Source: Anaerolineae bacterium
Lineage (GTDB): Bacteria > Chloroflexota > Anaerolineae > B4-G1 > SLSP01
Direction: 5' to 3'
Assembly: GCA_016926915.1 (NCBI GenBank)
Contig: JAFGNR010000092.1
Coordinates: forward strand, 1 to 34,421
Length of the DNA: 34,421 nt
Positions 7,682 through 14,561 of this stretch are shown here, piece by piece; the stretch's first letter is position 1; every line of letters starts with the position of its first letter. The position numbers were made by a program, and so were the translations under genes. The notes beneath the pieces are model-generated. The model worked only from the letters and a program-made list of their open reading frames with translations. It ran no database searches and was not told the origin of the DNA.

Positions 7682-9715
7682 CTATGCTGTGCTATCGGCA
7701 GAATCCCGCGCGCTGTTCTCGGGTCTGTCGTCCGCGAGCGCATCCGCCACAGGCGCGATGACCAGAGCCTCGCGCTGCTTGGTGATTCTGACCCCAGGTT
7801 CGAGTTTGAGTGGCTGTTTGATGTTGTCTCCAAAACCAGGGCTGCATTCTGGAACGATGGTTTCAATAAGGCGTATCACCTCGTCGAGATCATCGTGTTG
7901 TGCTGCTTCGAGCAATGTGGTTACGTTCTCGTGAAGTAAGGTCGGATTCTGCCGGTATTCGGTTGTCGAGACGAACACTTTTTCGTGGAGCGTGCGACGA
8001 TGGTGCTCTCCTTCGATGAAAAGCTCCTCGTATAGTTTCTCTCCGGGGCGTAACCCGGTAAAAACGATTTCGATATCTTCGCCTTCCCGGAGGCCGGCCA
8101 GACGGATCACGTCACGGGCCAGATCGACGATCTTTACCGGTTCTCCCATATCCAGGACGAACACCTCGGAGCCATTGCCCAACGCCGCCGCCTGGAGAAC
8201 GAGCTGTACGGCCTCGGGGATGGTCATGAAATAGCGAGAAATCTCGGGATGGGTTACCGTGACCGGCCCTCCGGCAGCAATCTGTTTCTGGAATAACGGA
8301 ACCACGCTGCCCCGGCTGCCCAATACGTTGCCGAACCGTACGGCGACGAAACAGCGTCCCGATCGCCGCGCGGCATCTTGAACGAGTAGTTCCGCGATCC
8401 GTTTGGTTGCTCCCATAATGCTGGTGGGATGGACCGCCTTGTCGGTCGAGATGAGGACAAAGTGACTGGCGCCGTGACTCATGGCCAGCTGCAGGAGATT
8501 GCGTGTCCCCGCGACGTTATTGGTCACGGCCTCCTGAGGATTCCGTTCCATCAAAGGTACATGTTTGTGGGCGGCGGCATGGAAAATGATCTCGGGTTTG
8601 AGTGTGGCAAAGATGCCGTGAAGCCGTGGCACGTCGCGAATATCGGCAATGACCGGGCGCGTCTCGATGTCAGGGAAATCGCGTTTGAGTTCGTTATGGA
8701 TGTGGAAGATGGAATTCTCTCCATGCCCCACCAGGATGAGCGCCCCGGGGCTGCAACTTGCGATCTGCCGGCACAATTCCGACCCGATGGACCCTCCTGC
8801 CCCGGTCACCATGACGCGGCGGCCCCGCAGCAGGGTTGTGACTCGCGAGATGTCTGTGTAGATAGGCTTGCGTGAGAGCAGGTCTTCGACGCGCACCGGC
8901 CTGAGCGCCTGCACCTTGACCCTTCCCGACAGCAGTTCGTAGAAACCGGGTAGGATCAACGTTTGGACGCCGGTCCCCTGGCAGTAGTTAACGATATCGC
9001 GTATCTCCCGGGCGGATGCGCTGGGGATGGCGATGAGTACTTGTTCGATTCTGTTCCGGCGGATCAGCTCCGGGATATCCTTCACGCCTCCTAGAACACG
9101 TAGGGAACCGATGAATAATCCCTGCTTGCGCGCGTCATCGTCGGCGAACCCGACCAACTCCATGCCCAATTGAGGATTCTGTTCGACTTCTCGCAGAACC
9201 ATGCGTCCGGCCTCGCCGGCGCCCACAATGAGCACTCTGCGCATCGAGGCTGGACGGGGGGTATAGTGGTTCTGATAAATGGAATACACCCACCGCAGCG
9301 CCAACCGGGGTGCGGTAATCACGGTTGTGGTTAGTAACAAGTCGATCAGTGGAACGGAGCGCGGCAGTGGGGGAAGTCCAAACAGATTGGCGAAAACTGA
9401 TACCCCGCCTGCCTGGAGGAAAGCGCCCACGACTGCCGCTTCCAACAACAGGGCTACCTCTGGAATACCGGCAAATGCCCAATAGCGTGCATAGACGCCC
9501 AGGGCCGCCAGAAGCGGAATCTTGATGGCAATGGCGATGCCTGCCGAGAGCCATGCCAACTGTGCGTAGTATCCTAAATCGAATTTTTCCAATCGCAGGA
9601 CAAATGCCAGGTGCGCTGCCAGTGGAATGAGAAGAATGTCCAGGGTTAGCAAGTAGCGATTGCGCAGACGCGCCACCCGCTTGACGGTATGTCGCCACCA
9701 GGATTCTGTTCGCAT
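7682..9715 (-). CDS. Membrane NDP-sugar 4,6-dehydratase (CapD/WbpM/PglF-like)
   Basis: This 677-residue protein is a 'polysaccharide biosynthesis protein' of the FlaA1/WbpM/PglF class. About four N-terminal membrane helices (20-140) are followed by a first Rossmann domain with GAGEAG (165-170). The SDR domain has the NAD-binding TGAGGSIGSE (304-313), the catalytic STDKA (423-427) and MGATKR (434-439). In this class a Met replaces the usual catalytic Tyr, as here. The known reaction is 4,6-dehydration of UDP-GlcNAc to a 4-keto-6-deoxy sugar. The last 60 or so residues are low in recognisable motifs. The aminotransferase 33 bp upstream would act next, as in the PglF/PglE bacillosamine route. 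The start at 9715 has AAGGA 4-5 nt upstream; the ATG at 9727 does not. Confidence 0.92.
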   Translation of the reverse strand: MRTESWWRHTVKRVARLRNRYLLTLDILLIPLAAHLAFVLRLEKFDLGYYAQLAWLSAGIAIAIKIPLLAALGVYARYWAFAGIPEVALLLEAAVVGAFLQAGGVSVFANLFGLPPLPRSVPLIDLLLTTTVITAPRLALRWVYSIYQNHYTPRPASMRRVLIVGAGEAGRMVLREVEQNPQLGMELVGFADDDARKQGLFIGSLRVLGGVKDIPELIRRNRIEQVLIAIPSASAREIRDIVNYCQGTGVQTLILPGFYELLSGRVKVQALRPVRVEDLLSRKPIYTDISRVTTLLRGRRVMVTGAGGSIGSELCRQIASCSPGALILVGHGENSIFHIHNELKRDFPDIETRPVIADIRDVPRLHGIFATLKPEIIFHAAAHKHVPLMERNPQEAVTNNVAGTRNLLQLAMSHGASHFVLISTDKAVHPTSIMGATKRIAELLVQDAARRSGRCFVAVRFGNVLGSRGSVVPLFQKQIAAGGPVTVTHPEISRYFMTIPEAVQLVLQAAALGNGSEVFVLDMGEPVKIVDLARDVIRLAGLREGEDIEIVFTGLRPGEKLYEELFIEGEHHRRTLHEKVFVSTTEYRQNPTLLHENVTTLLEAAQHDDLDEVIRLIETIVPECSPGFGDNIKQPLKLEPGVRITKQREALVIAPVADALADDRPENSARDSADSTA

Positions 9716-9748
9716 TGTTTCCTTCATCCAAGCTATGGGAATGTACAG

Positions 9749-10873
9749 CTATCCGAATTCTAAAGCTCTTCCCGCTTTTGCCAAGGCATCGACAACGAGG
9801 TCAATATCCTGATCGCTCAGGTTGTTGTGAAAGGGCAGCGCGACGGTTCTTTGGGCAATCGCTTCGGTTACCGGCAGGGCGCCTTCCCAATCGCCAAATC
9901 GCTTGCGAATGTAAGGCTGCGTGTGAATGGGAGCGAAATAGCCGCGTGAGGGGACGCCCAGTTCCTCCAGTGCTTTGATAAGCGGGTCGCGTTGTAATCC
10001 CTCGGCCAGCATCACGACGTAGACGAACCAACTCATGCGGACGTTCGGCCTGACGGTCGGTGTGACCAGCCAATCGAAGACGGCCAGCTTCTCCGAATAG
10101 CGCGCGGCAACCCGCGCGCGCTTCTCCAGGAACGTTTCCAGCCTTTTGAATTGGCTGACCCCCAGCGCTGCTGACATCTCATCCATCCGAAAATTGAACC
10201 CCAGGCGTTCATGCTCGAGCCACGCTCCCATTTCGCCCCGTCCCTGGTTGCGCAAGCTGCGTGCCATCCTGGCGATTTCGTCGTCATCGGTGACGATGAG
10301 GCCGCCTTCGCCGGTCGTGATCTGCTTGTTAGGATAGAAAGCAAAGGTGGCGCAATCGCCGAATTGGCCCAATTTGCGACCTTCGTATTCTGCTCCCAGG
10401 GCTTCGCAGGCGTCATCGATGATGCGCAACCGGTGTTCGTCTGCCAACGCCTGGATGGGACGCCAGTCGGCCGGATGTCCAAAGACATCCACCACCATAA
10501 TGGCTTTCGTCTGGGGTGTGATCTTGCGCGCCAGGTCATCCGGGTCCAGATTGAAGGTATCGGGTTCGATGTCCACGAATACAGGCGTGACGCCTTCGTA
10601 GAGCGCTGCGTTCACGCTGGCGGCAAAGGTAAAGGAAGGAACTAGAATCTGATCTCCTGGTCCCAACCCTAGAGCGCGAATCAGGATGTGTAGGGCCGAT
10701 GTCCCTGAATTTACGGCAATGCCGTGCTTGACGCCGGTATAGGCGGCTACCAGCGCTTCGAATTCGCGGGTCTTGGGCCCTAGCGCCAGACGTCCGGAGC
10801 GCAAAACTTCCAAGACTGCATCGCTGTCGCGTTGATCCAGTTCTGCCGAGGCCATCGGAACTTTGAAATGCAT
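9749..10873 (-). CDS. DegT/DnrJ/EryC1/StrS-family sugar aminotransferase
   Basis: This 374-residue PLP-dependent enzyme probably aminates a keto-sugar nucleotide. The family signatures are VNSGTSALHILIRALGLGPG (about 55-74), VPSFTFAASVNA, IIDDACEALGAEYEG (151-165) and FYPNKQITTGEGG, in which K183 is the expected PLP-binding lysine. FNFRMDEMSAALG follows. It is the first gene of the minus-strand operon, directly ahead of the NDP-sugar 4,6-dehydratase, so the likely joint product is a UDP-4-amino-4,6-dideoxyhexose. The start at 10873 is preferred because AGAGG lies about 10 nt upstream; an ATG at 10894 has none. Two tandem promoters lie upstream. The precise sugar is not determined. Confidence 0.92.
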   Translation of the reverse strand: MHFKVPMASAELDQRDSDAVLEVLRSGRLALGPKTREFEALVAAYTGVKHGIAVNSGTSALHILIRALGLGPGDQILVPSFTFAASVNAALYEGVTPVFVDIEPDTFNLDPDDLARKITPQTKAIMVVDVFGHPADWRPIQALADEHRLRIIDDACEALGAEYEGRKLGQFGDCATFAFYPNKQITTGEGGLIVTDDDEIARMARSLRNQGRGEMGAWLEHERLGFNFRMDEMSAALGVSQFKRLETFLEKRARVAARYSEKLAVFDWLVTPTVRPNVRMSWFVYVVMLAEGLQRDPLIKALEELGVPSRGYFAPIHTQPYIRKRFGDWEGALPVTEAIAQRTVALPFHNNLSDQDIDLVVDALAKAGRALEFG

Positions 10874-10913
10874 AGTGGTTTTTCCTCTTTGCATGAGTTT
10901 TGCTGATGTTCAG

Positions 10914-10941
10914 ATTATACCGCACTACGCAGACCCGACAA
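10914..10941 (-). promoter_or_regulatory. Proximal promoter of the minus-strand sugar operon
   Basis: A perfect -10 TATAAT (10919-10914) lies 16 bp after a -35 TTGTCG (10941-10936). The start would be near 10907, about 34 nt ahead of the chosen aminotransferase ATG. Confidence 0.6.
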
Positions 10942-10968
10942 TGCCGCCGGGTTCCGGTAGGCTTCTTG

Positions 10969-10996
10969 ATTATTGTAGGGGCAGCGCCATTGTCAA
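10969..10996 (-). promoter_or_regulatory. Distal promoter of the minus-strand sugar operon
   Basis: A consensus -35 TTGACA (10996-10991) and a -10 AATAAT (10974-10969, 5/6) are separated by 16 bp. The start would be near 10962. Together with the proximal promoter this makes a tandem pair about 55 bp apart. Confidence 0.6.
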
Positions 10997-11065
10997 TCGG
11001 GGATGAACAGTGGCTGTGATTGGAGAGTAACGCACCGGAATTCAGACGTCATAGCGGAAGCCCAT

Positions 11066-11094
11066 TTGTCGAAACCGCACTACGGCGATACACT
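11066..11094 (+). promoter_or_regulatory. Possible promoter for the second nucleotidyltransferase
   Basis: A -35 TTGTCG (11066-11071) and a -10 TACACT (11089-11094, 4/6) are separated by 17 bp. The start would be near 11101, leaving about 8 nt before the ATG at 11109. That is too short for a ribosome binding site, so initiation would be nearly leaderless. The -10 is weak. Confidence 0.35.
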
Positions 11095-11108
11095 GCAACG
11101 CACTGCAT

Positions 11109-12326
11109 ATGATCGGAGCAAAGGCAGTGCTGGTGAATAGGTGTGAAGGTTTGGAAGAAGAAATAGCGATCACCGAGGTGTTGACTCTGTGTCTCCGGGG
11201 GCGTTGGGACCTGGATGCCCGGGAAGCTGCGGCGGCTGAGCTCGCGCACTGCTGCCAAAGTTTTGCTGCCTGGCAGCAGGTTGCCGGGTCTGGGGGAATT
11301 GCGCCTTTATTGTACGACGTCCTGCGCGATAGGAACCTGGTAGCGCCGGAAATAGAGAGCTGGCTTGAACGTCTCTATTATAGCAATGGGATGCGCGTGA
11401 ATGGGTTGCTTGGCGAAGCGCGGGAGGTATTGACAGCACTTGCGAACGGCGGGATTCCGGTCATGGTACTCAAAGGATTGGCGCTGGCGGAACCGGTATA
11501 CGGCAATGCGGCACTGCGCCCGATGACGGACCTCGATTTCCTGATTGCTCGCGATGCCGCACCGCGGGCCACGGCGATTCTGCGCCAGCTCTCGTACCGG
11601 CCGTTGGAGTCAGAAGCCAGAATGGGGGCTACCCTGGCTTATGAAAACGAAGTTCTCTTGAGCAAGAATGGCGATATTGATACGCTGGTCGAGCTTCATT
11701 GGAGCTTGTTCGATTCCCCACATTACCAGCAGAACCTCGATATGCGCTGGTTCTGGGAGACGGCGCGCCCTGCGATGGTCGCGGGTGTGCCCTGTAGGGT
11801 GCTGGGGCCTGAGGCCCAATTGCTCCATCTGGCGGGCCATTTGCTGTTACACCACGGGCAGACCGCGTTCCGCCTGCTATGGATGCAGGACATTGCAGAA
11901 ATCCTGGTAGCGTATGGCGCAACGCTCGATTGGGATATGGCAATCGAGCAGGCGCAGCGTGATGATTTGGTATTGTCGTTGCAAAATGTTGTCCCATACG
12001 TGGCGGAACGCTGGCGGGTTCCTCTTCCGGATGGCGTTCTGGCGAAGGTGATGCAGCTCTGCCCTTCGACTCTCGAGACTGAACTTGTGGCTCGATTGAC
12101 TGCCGAAGCCAGGCCGGTGGCGCAACGCTTTTACACTGATCTGGTGAGTATGAAAAACTGGCGGCATCGTCTTGGCTACGCCTGGCAAAACCTTTTCCCC
12201 ACGATTGCCTATATCCGGCAGCGTTATCACGTGCGTCATGCTGCCCTGGCGCCGTTTTTCTACCCGTACCGGTGGTTACGCGGTCTATGGAGCACGCTGG
12301 GGGCGCTTTTGGGGAAGGATTTGTAG
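11109..12326 (+). CDS. Nucleotidyltransferase family protein (NTP_transf_5, PF14907-like), second copy
   Basis: This 405-residue protein belongs to the same family as 3313-4443. The helical N-terminal part has GIAPLLYDVLRD (about 63-74). IPVMVLKGLALAEPVYGN holds the KG at 122-123. PMTDLDFLIARD carries the acidic pair D141 and D143. VELHWSLFD and HLAGHLLLHHG follow, both common in the family. The two copies share these motifs but differ widely elsewhere, so they look like old paralogues. The substrate is unknown. No ribosome binding site precedes the ATG; the start could lie further in, since family members often begin near residue 18. It is divergent from the aminotransferase operon and directly upstream of the strong promoter at 12337. 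Confidence 0.8.
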   Translation: MIGAKAVLVNRCEGLEEEIAITEVLTLCLRGRWDLDAREAAAAELAHCCQSFAAWQQVAGSGGIAPLLYDVLRDRNLVAPEIESWLERLYYSNGMRVNGLLGEAREVLTALANGGIPVMVLKGLALAEPVYGNAALRPMTDLDFLIARDAAPRATAILRQLSYRPLESEARMGATLAYENEVLLSKNGDIDTLVELHWSLFDSPHYQQNLDMRWFWETARPAMVAGVPCRVLGPEAQLLHLAGHLLLHHGQTAFRLLWMQDIAEILVAYGATLDWDMAIEQAQRDDLVLSLQNVVPYVAERWRVPLPDGVLAKVMQLCPSTLETELVARLTAEARPVAQRFYTDLVSMKNWRHRLGYAWQNLFPTIAYIRQRYHVRHAALAPFFYPYRWLRGLWSTLGALLGKDL

Positions 12327-12336
12327 GGGGGAAGTG

Positions 12337-12364
12337 TTGACATCAAAGGACCGGTTTGTATAAT
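12337..12364 (+). promoter_or_regulatory. Fully consensus sigma70 promoter of the long glycan operon
   Basis: TTGACA (12337-12342) and TATAAT (12359-12364) are both perfect and separated by 16 bp. The predicted start is about 12371. This is the strongest promoter in the window. It precedes a terminated leader and then a gene array that continues beyond the right edge. Confidence 0.85.
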
Positions 12365-12383
12365 GCCCACCAGGAATTGTGAA

Positions 12384-12446
12384 ATGATGCTGTGGGCCTT
12401 TCTGGGTAGCGCATCAAGCGTGCAATTCATGACCGGGGGCTGCTGA
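12384..12446 (+). CDS. 20-codon leader reading frame, possible leader peptide
   Basis: An ATG at 12384 opens a 20-residue frame that begins [12 protein letters not shown] and ends with GGC before a TGA. The ribosome binding site AGGA (12372-12375) lies 8 nt upstream, an ideal distance. The frame lies between the consensus promoter and the intrinsic terminator at 12462. The peptide is hydrophobic. The same bases can form a two-part stem: GAATTG 374-379 with CAATTC 423-428, and TGATGC 385-390 with GCATCA 411-416 (all +12000). Translation would therefore compete with folding. It could be a regulatory leader peptide, a tiny membrane-active protein, or chance. It has no recognised homologue and no run of one codon that would suggest amino-acid attenuation. 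Confidence 0.4.
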   Translation: MMLWAFLGSASSVQFMTGGC

Positions 12447-12461
12447 TGAGGGGGGCGCTGG

Positions 12462-12495
12462 GACTTCGACGTTGTACGATATTCGAAGTCTTTTT
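12462..12495 (+). terminator. Intrinsic terminator/attenuator ahead of the acyltransferase gene
   Basis: GACTTCGA (12462-12469) pairs with TCGAAGTC (12483-12490), with a possible inner CGT/ACG extension, followed by TTTTT (12491-12495). It ends 9 nt before the ribosome binding site of the acyltransferase gene. Transcripts from 12371 would therefore stop at about 125 nt unless the terminator is bypassed. This is the usual layout of a transcription attenuator. Confidence 0.75.
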
Positions 12496-12516
12496 GTATA
12501 TCTGAGGATCTCAGGA

Positions 12517-13272
12517 ATGGAGAACACAACGAAGATCAGTTCCCAAATCAGCGGCGGGCCCCGGTTGTACCTTCAACGCCAGGCCAGCGGCCTCTGGCGA
12601 TACGTGTGGGAGCAGGCGCTCCAAACGATCGTCGGATGGGTGCCCACGCTGCTTGGAATTGGTCTGCGCGCGGTGTTGTACCGGTTCATGCTCAAGATGG
12701 AGGGTGTGGCTGCTATCGAGAGCGGCGTCCGGTTGCGATTTGCCCAGTACATCAAGTTGGGCAACCGGACCTACCTCGATCAGGGAACGTACATCCACGC
12801 GTGTCCCCAGGGCGTCACCCTCGGAGAGGGAACTCTGGTCATGCATGGCGCGGTGCTGCACGTGTATAACTTCCGTGGTCTGCCGCATTCCGGTATTTAC
12901 GTTGGACGAGATAGTTTGATCGGCGAGTATACCGTGATTCGCGGGCAGGGTGGGGTCACACTTGGGGATCGCGTTTATACTTCACCCATGGTGCAGATTA
13001 TTGCTGTCAATCACGTCTTTGACGATCCGGAACGTCCTTTTTCTGAACAGGGGATCACTGCTCAGGGTATAATCATCGAGGACGATGTTTGGATTGGGTC
13101 CGGGGCGGTGATCACCGATGGGGTGCGCGTCGGGCAGGGAGCGGTGATTGCCGCCGGCGCGGTGGTGACACAGGATGTCCCAGCCCATGCGGTGGTGGGG
13201 GGGGTGCCGGCCCGCCTGATACGAAAGATCGATGGTACGGCGCCTGCATCACGGGGTGAGATTTTCTTCTAG
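12517..13272 (+). CDS. Hexapeptide-repeat (left-handed beta-helix) acyltransferase
   Basis: This 251-residue protein, probably a sugar O- or N-acetyltransferase, has a basic N-terminal part with a possible membrane-associated helix ([15 protein letters not shown], about 40-54). The parallel beta-helix runs from about 70 to 235. Hexapeptide repeats are visible in [35 protein letters not shown] and [19 protein letters not shown], ending in VPARLIRKI. The expected active-site His lies in [13 protein letters not shown]. This form resembles WbbJ/maltose acetyltransferase-like enzymes of polysaccharide clusters; the acceptor sugar is unknown. The ATG at 12517 is chosen because GAGGA lies 8 nt upstream. 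An upstream in-frame TTG at 12472 falls inside the terminator. It is the first long gene of the plus-strand operon. Confidence 0.87.
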   Translation: MENTTKISSQISGGPRLYLQRQASGLWRYVWEQALQTIVGWVPTLLGIGLRAVLYRFMLKMEGVAAIESGVRLRFAQYIKLGNRTYLDQGTYIHACPQGVTLGEGTLVMHGAVLHVYNFRGLPHSGIYVGRDSLIGEYTVIRGQGGVTLGDRVYTSPMVQIIAVNHVFDDPERPFSEQGITAQGIIIEDDVWIGSGAVITDGVRVGQGAVIAAGAVVTQDVPAHAVVGGVPARLIRKIDGTAPASRGEIFF

Positions 13273-13325
13273 CGACGGGTAAGGGTGATAGGCTCAGGCG
13301 ACGCCGATATCGTGGAGGACAAAGG

Positions 13326-14561
13326 GTGGTAGACGTGCAAACAGAGTGTGTTCAAGTGGGATCGGAGGCTTTGCTTTCGGTCGTCATTCCGGCTTACAAC
13401 GAAGAGGACGGCATTGCGGCCATCGTCGAACGCGTGTTGGCGGTCAAGCCCGCGTTGGCAGAGATCGGATTGGGCCTCGAGTTGCTCGTCGTCGACGATG
13501 GCTCATCGGATCGCACGGCGGAGATTGTGCAGCACTATGAGGATGTCGGTTTGCTTCAGCACAAACCCAACAAGGGGTATGGCGCTGCCATCAAAACCGG
13601 TTTCTGTGCCGGAAAGGGGGAATTTCTGGCTTTCCTGGATGCCGATGGCACCTATCCTCCCGAATCATTGCCGGACCTGTGCCGGGAGGCGCTGCAGGGT
13701 GCAGATGTGGTGGTTGGATCACGCCGCTCTGGTGCGGAAAGCCATATGCCGTTCGTGAGAAAATTGGGTAACTTTCTCTGGGCCAACCTGGTTACGTTAC
13801 TCAGCGGGCAGCGCGTTGTCGATCCGGCCAGTGGGATGCGCGTGGTGCGCCGTGAGGCCCTGGCACGACTCTACCCACTTCCCGATGGATTGAACTTCAC
13901 TCCGGTGATGAGCACCCGCACAGTTCACGAGGGCCTCAAACTGGTTGAAATCCCCATGCCTTATGAGGAGCGGAGCGGGCGTTCCAAGCTCAGCGTGGTG
14001 GAGGACGGCCTCCGCTTTCTGCGAACTATTCTCTGGACGGCATTATATTATAACCCTGCGCGCATTCTGGGGGGGATCGGCGTGACGCTTTTCGGCGCCG
14101 GTTTGCTGATCGGGCTGGTCATCGTGGGGATGCGCTTGTTCGGCGTCACGCGGTTGGGGCCGGTTGGGGTCACGGGGACCTTTGCGGCTGTGGTGTTGGG
14201 CGTAGCCGGTTTCGACCTTTTCGCCTTGGGAGCGACCTTCAATTACCTAGTAGCGCTGTTTCACGAAGACCCGGTGCAACCCGGGCTCTTTGGAAGGCCG
14301 ATTTTCGACCCCCCGTTGGACCAGCATTTCTGGTGGATGGGTCTCCTGGCCTCGGCGGCCGGCTTTGTTGTGGGGCTTGTAAGTTTGATTCTGGGTCTCA
14401 ACGGGTGGGCTATCGAGCGCTTGTGGCTCTATATGCTCGGGGGAACTATGCTGCTGTTGCTGGGGGTTCAACTGTTTGTATTCTGGGTCATCATGCGCGT
14501 TCTCGAAGAGCTGAGTCGCCGTGACGTGATGATTCAAGCAGATTTGGAGCCTCTGGCGTGA
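13326..14561 (+). CDS. GT2 glycosyltransferase, polyprenyl-phosphate-sugar synthase-like, with membrane domain
   Basis: This 411-residue protein joins a GT2 domain to a C-terminal membrane domain. The GT-A core shows SVVIPAYNEEDGI (18-30), VVDDGSSDRT (55-64), GYGAAIKTG and FLDADGTYPPE with the DAD metal motif at 105-107. Four hydrophobic segments follow from about 240, near 242-265, 280-303, 335-358 and 365-392. This resembles DPM1/GtrB-type enzymes that make polyprenyl-phosphate glucose or mannose. The product could feed the GT39-like enzyme at 4786-6279 (inference). The GTG start at 13326 has GGAGGA 6 nt upstream. Its TGA overlaps the GTG of the radical SAM gene (GTGA), which implies translational coupling. 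Confidence 0.88.
   Translation: MVDVQTECVQVGSEALLSVVIPAYNEEDGIAAIVERVLAVKPALAEIGLGLELLVVDDGSSDRTAEIVQHYEDVGLLQHKPNKGYGAAIKTGFCAGKGEFLAFLDADGTYPPESLPDLCREALQGADVVVGSRRSGAESHMPFVRKLGNFLWANLVTLLSGQRVVDPASGMRVVRREALARLYPLPDGLNFTPVMSTRTVHEGLKLVEIPMPYEERSGRSKLSVVEDGLRFLRTILWTALYYNPARILGGIGVTLFGAGLLIGLVIVGMRLFGVTRLGPVGVTGTFAAVVLGVAGFDLFALGATFNYLVALFHEDPVQPGLFGRPIFDPPLDQHFWWMGLLASAAGFVVGLVSLILGLNGWAIERLWLYMLGGTMLLLLGVQLFVFWVIMRVLEELSRRDVMIQADLEPLA

Noticed and set aside
12371-12461. Leader of the long operon as a tRNA-like element or known riboswitch
   Set aside because: A fragment resembles a D-arm but there is no acceptor stem, T-loop or anticodon arm, and no conserved core of a riboswitch class I know was found.
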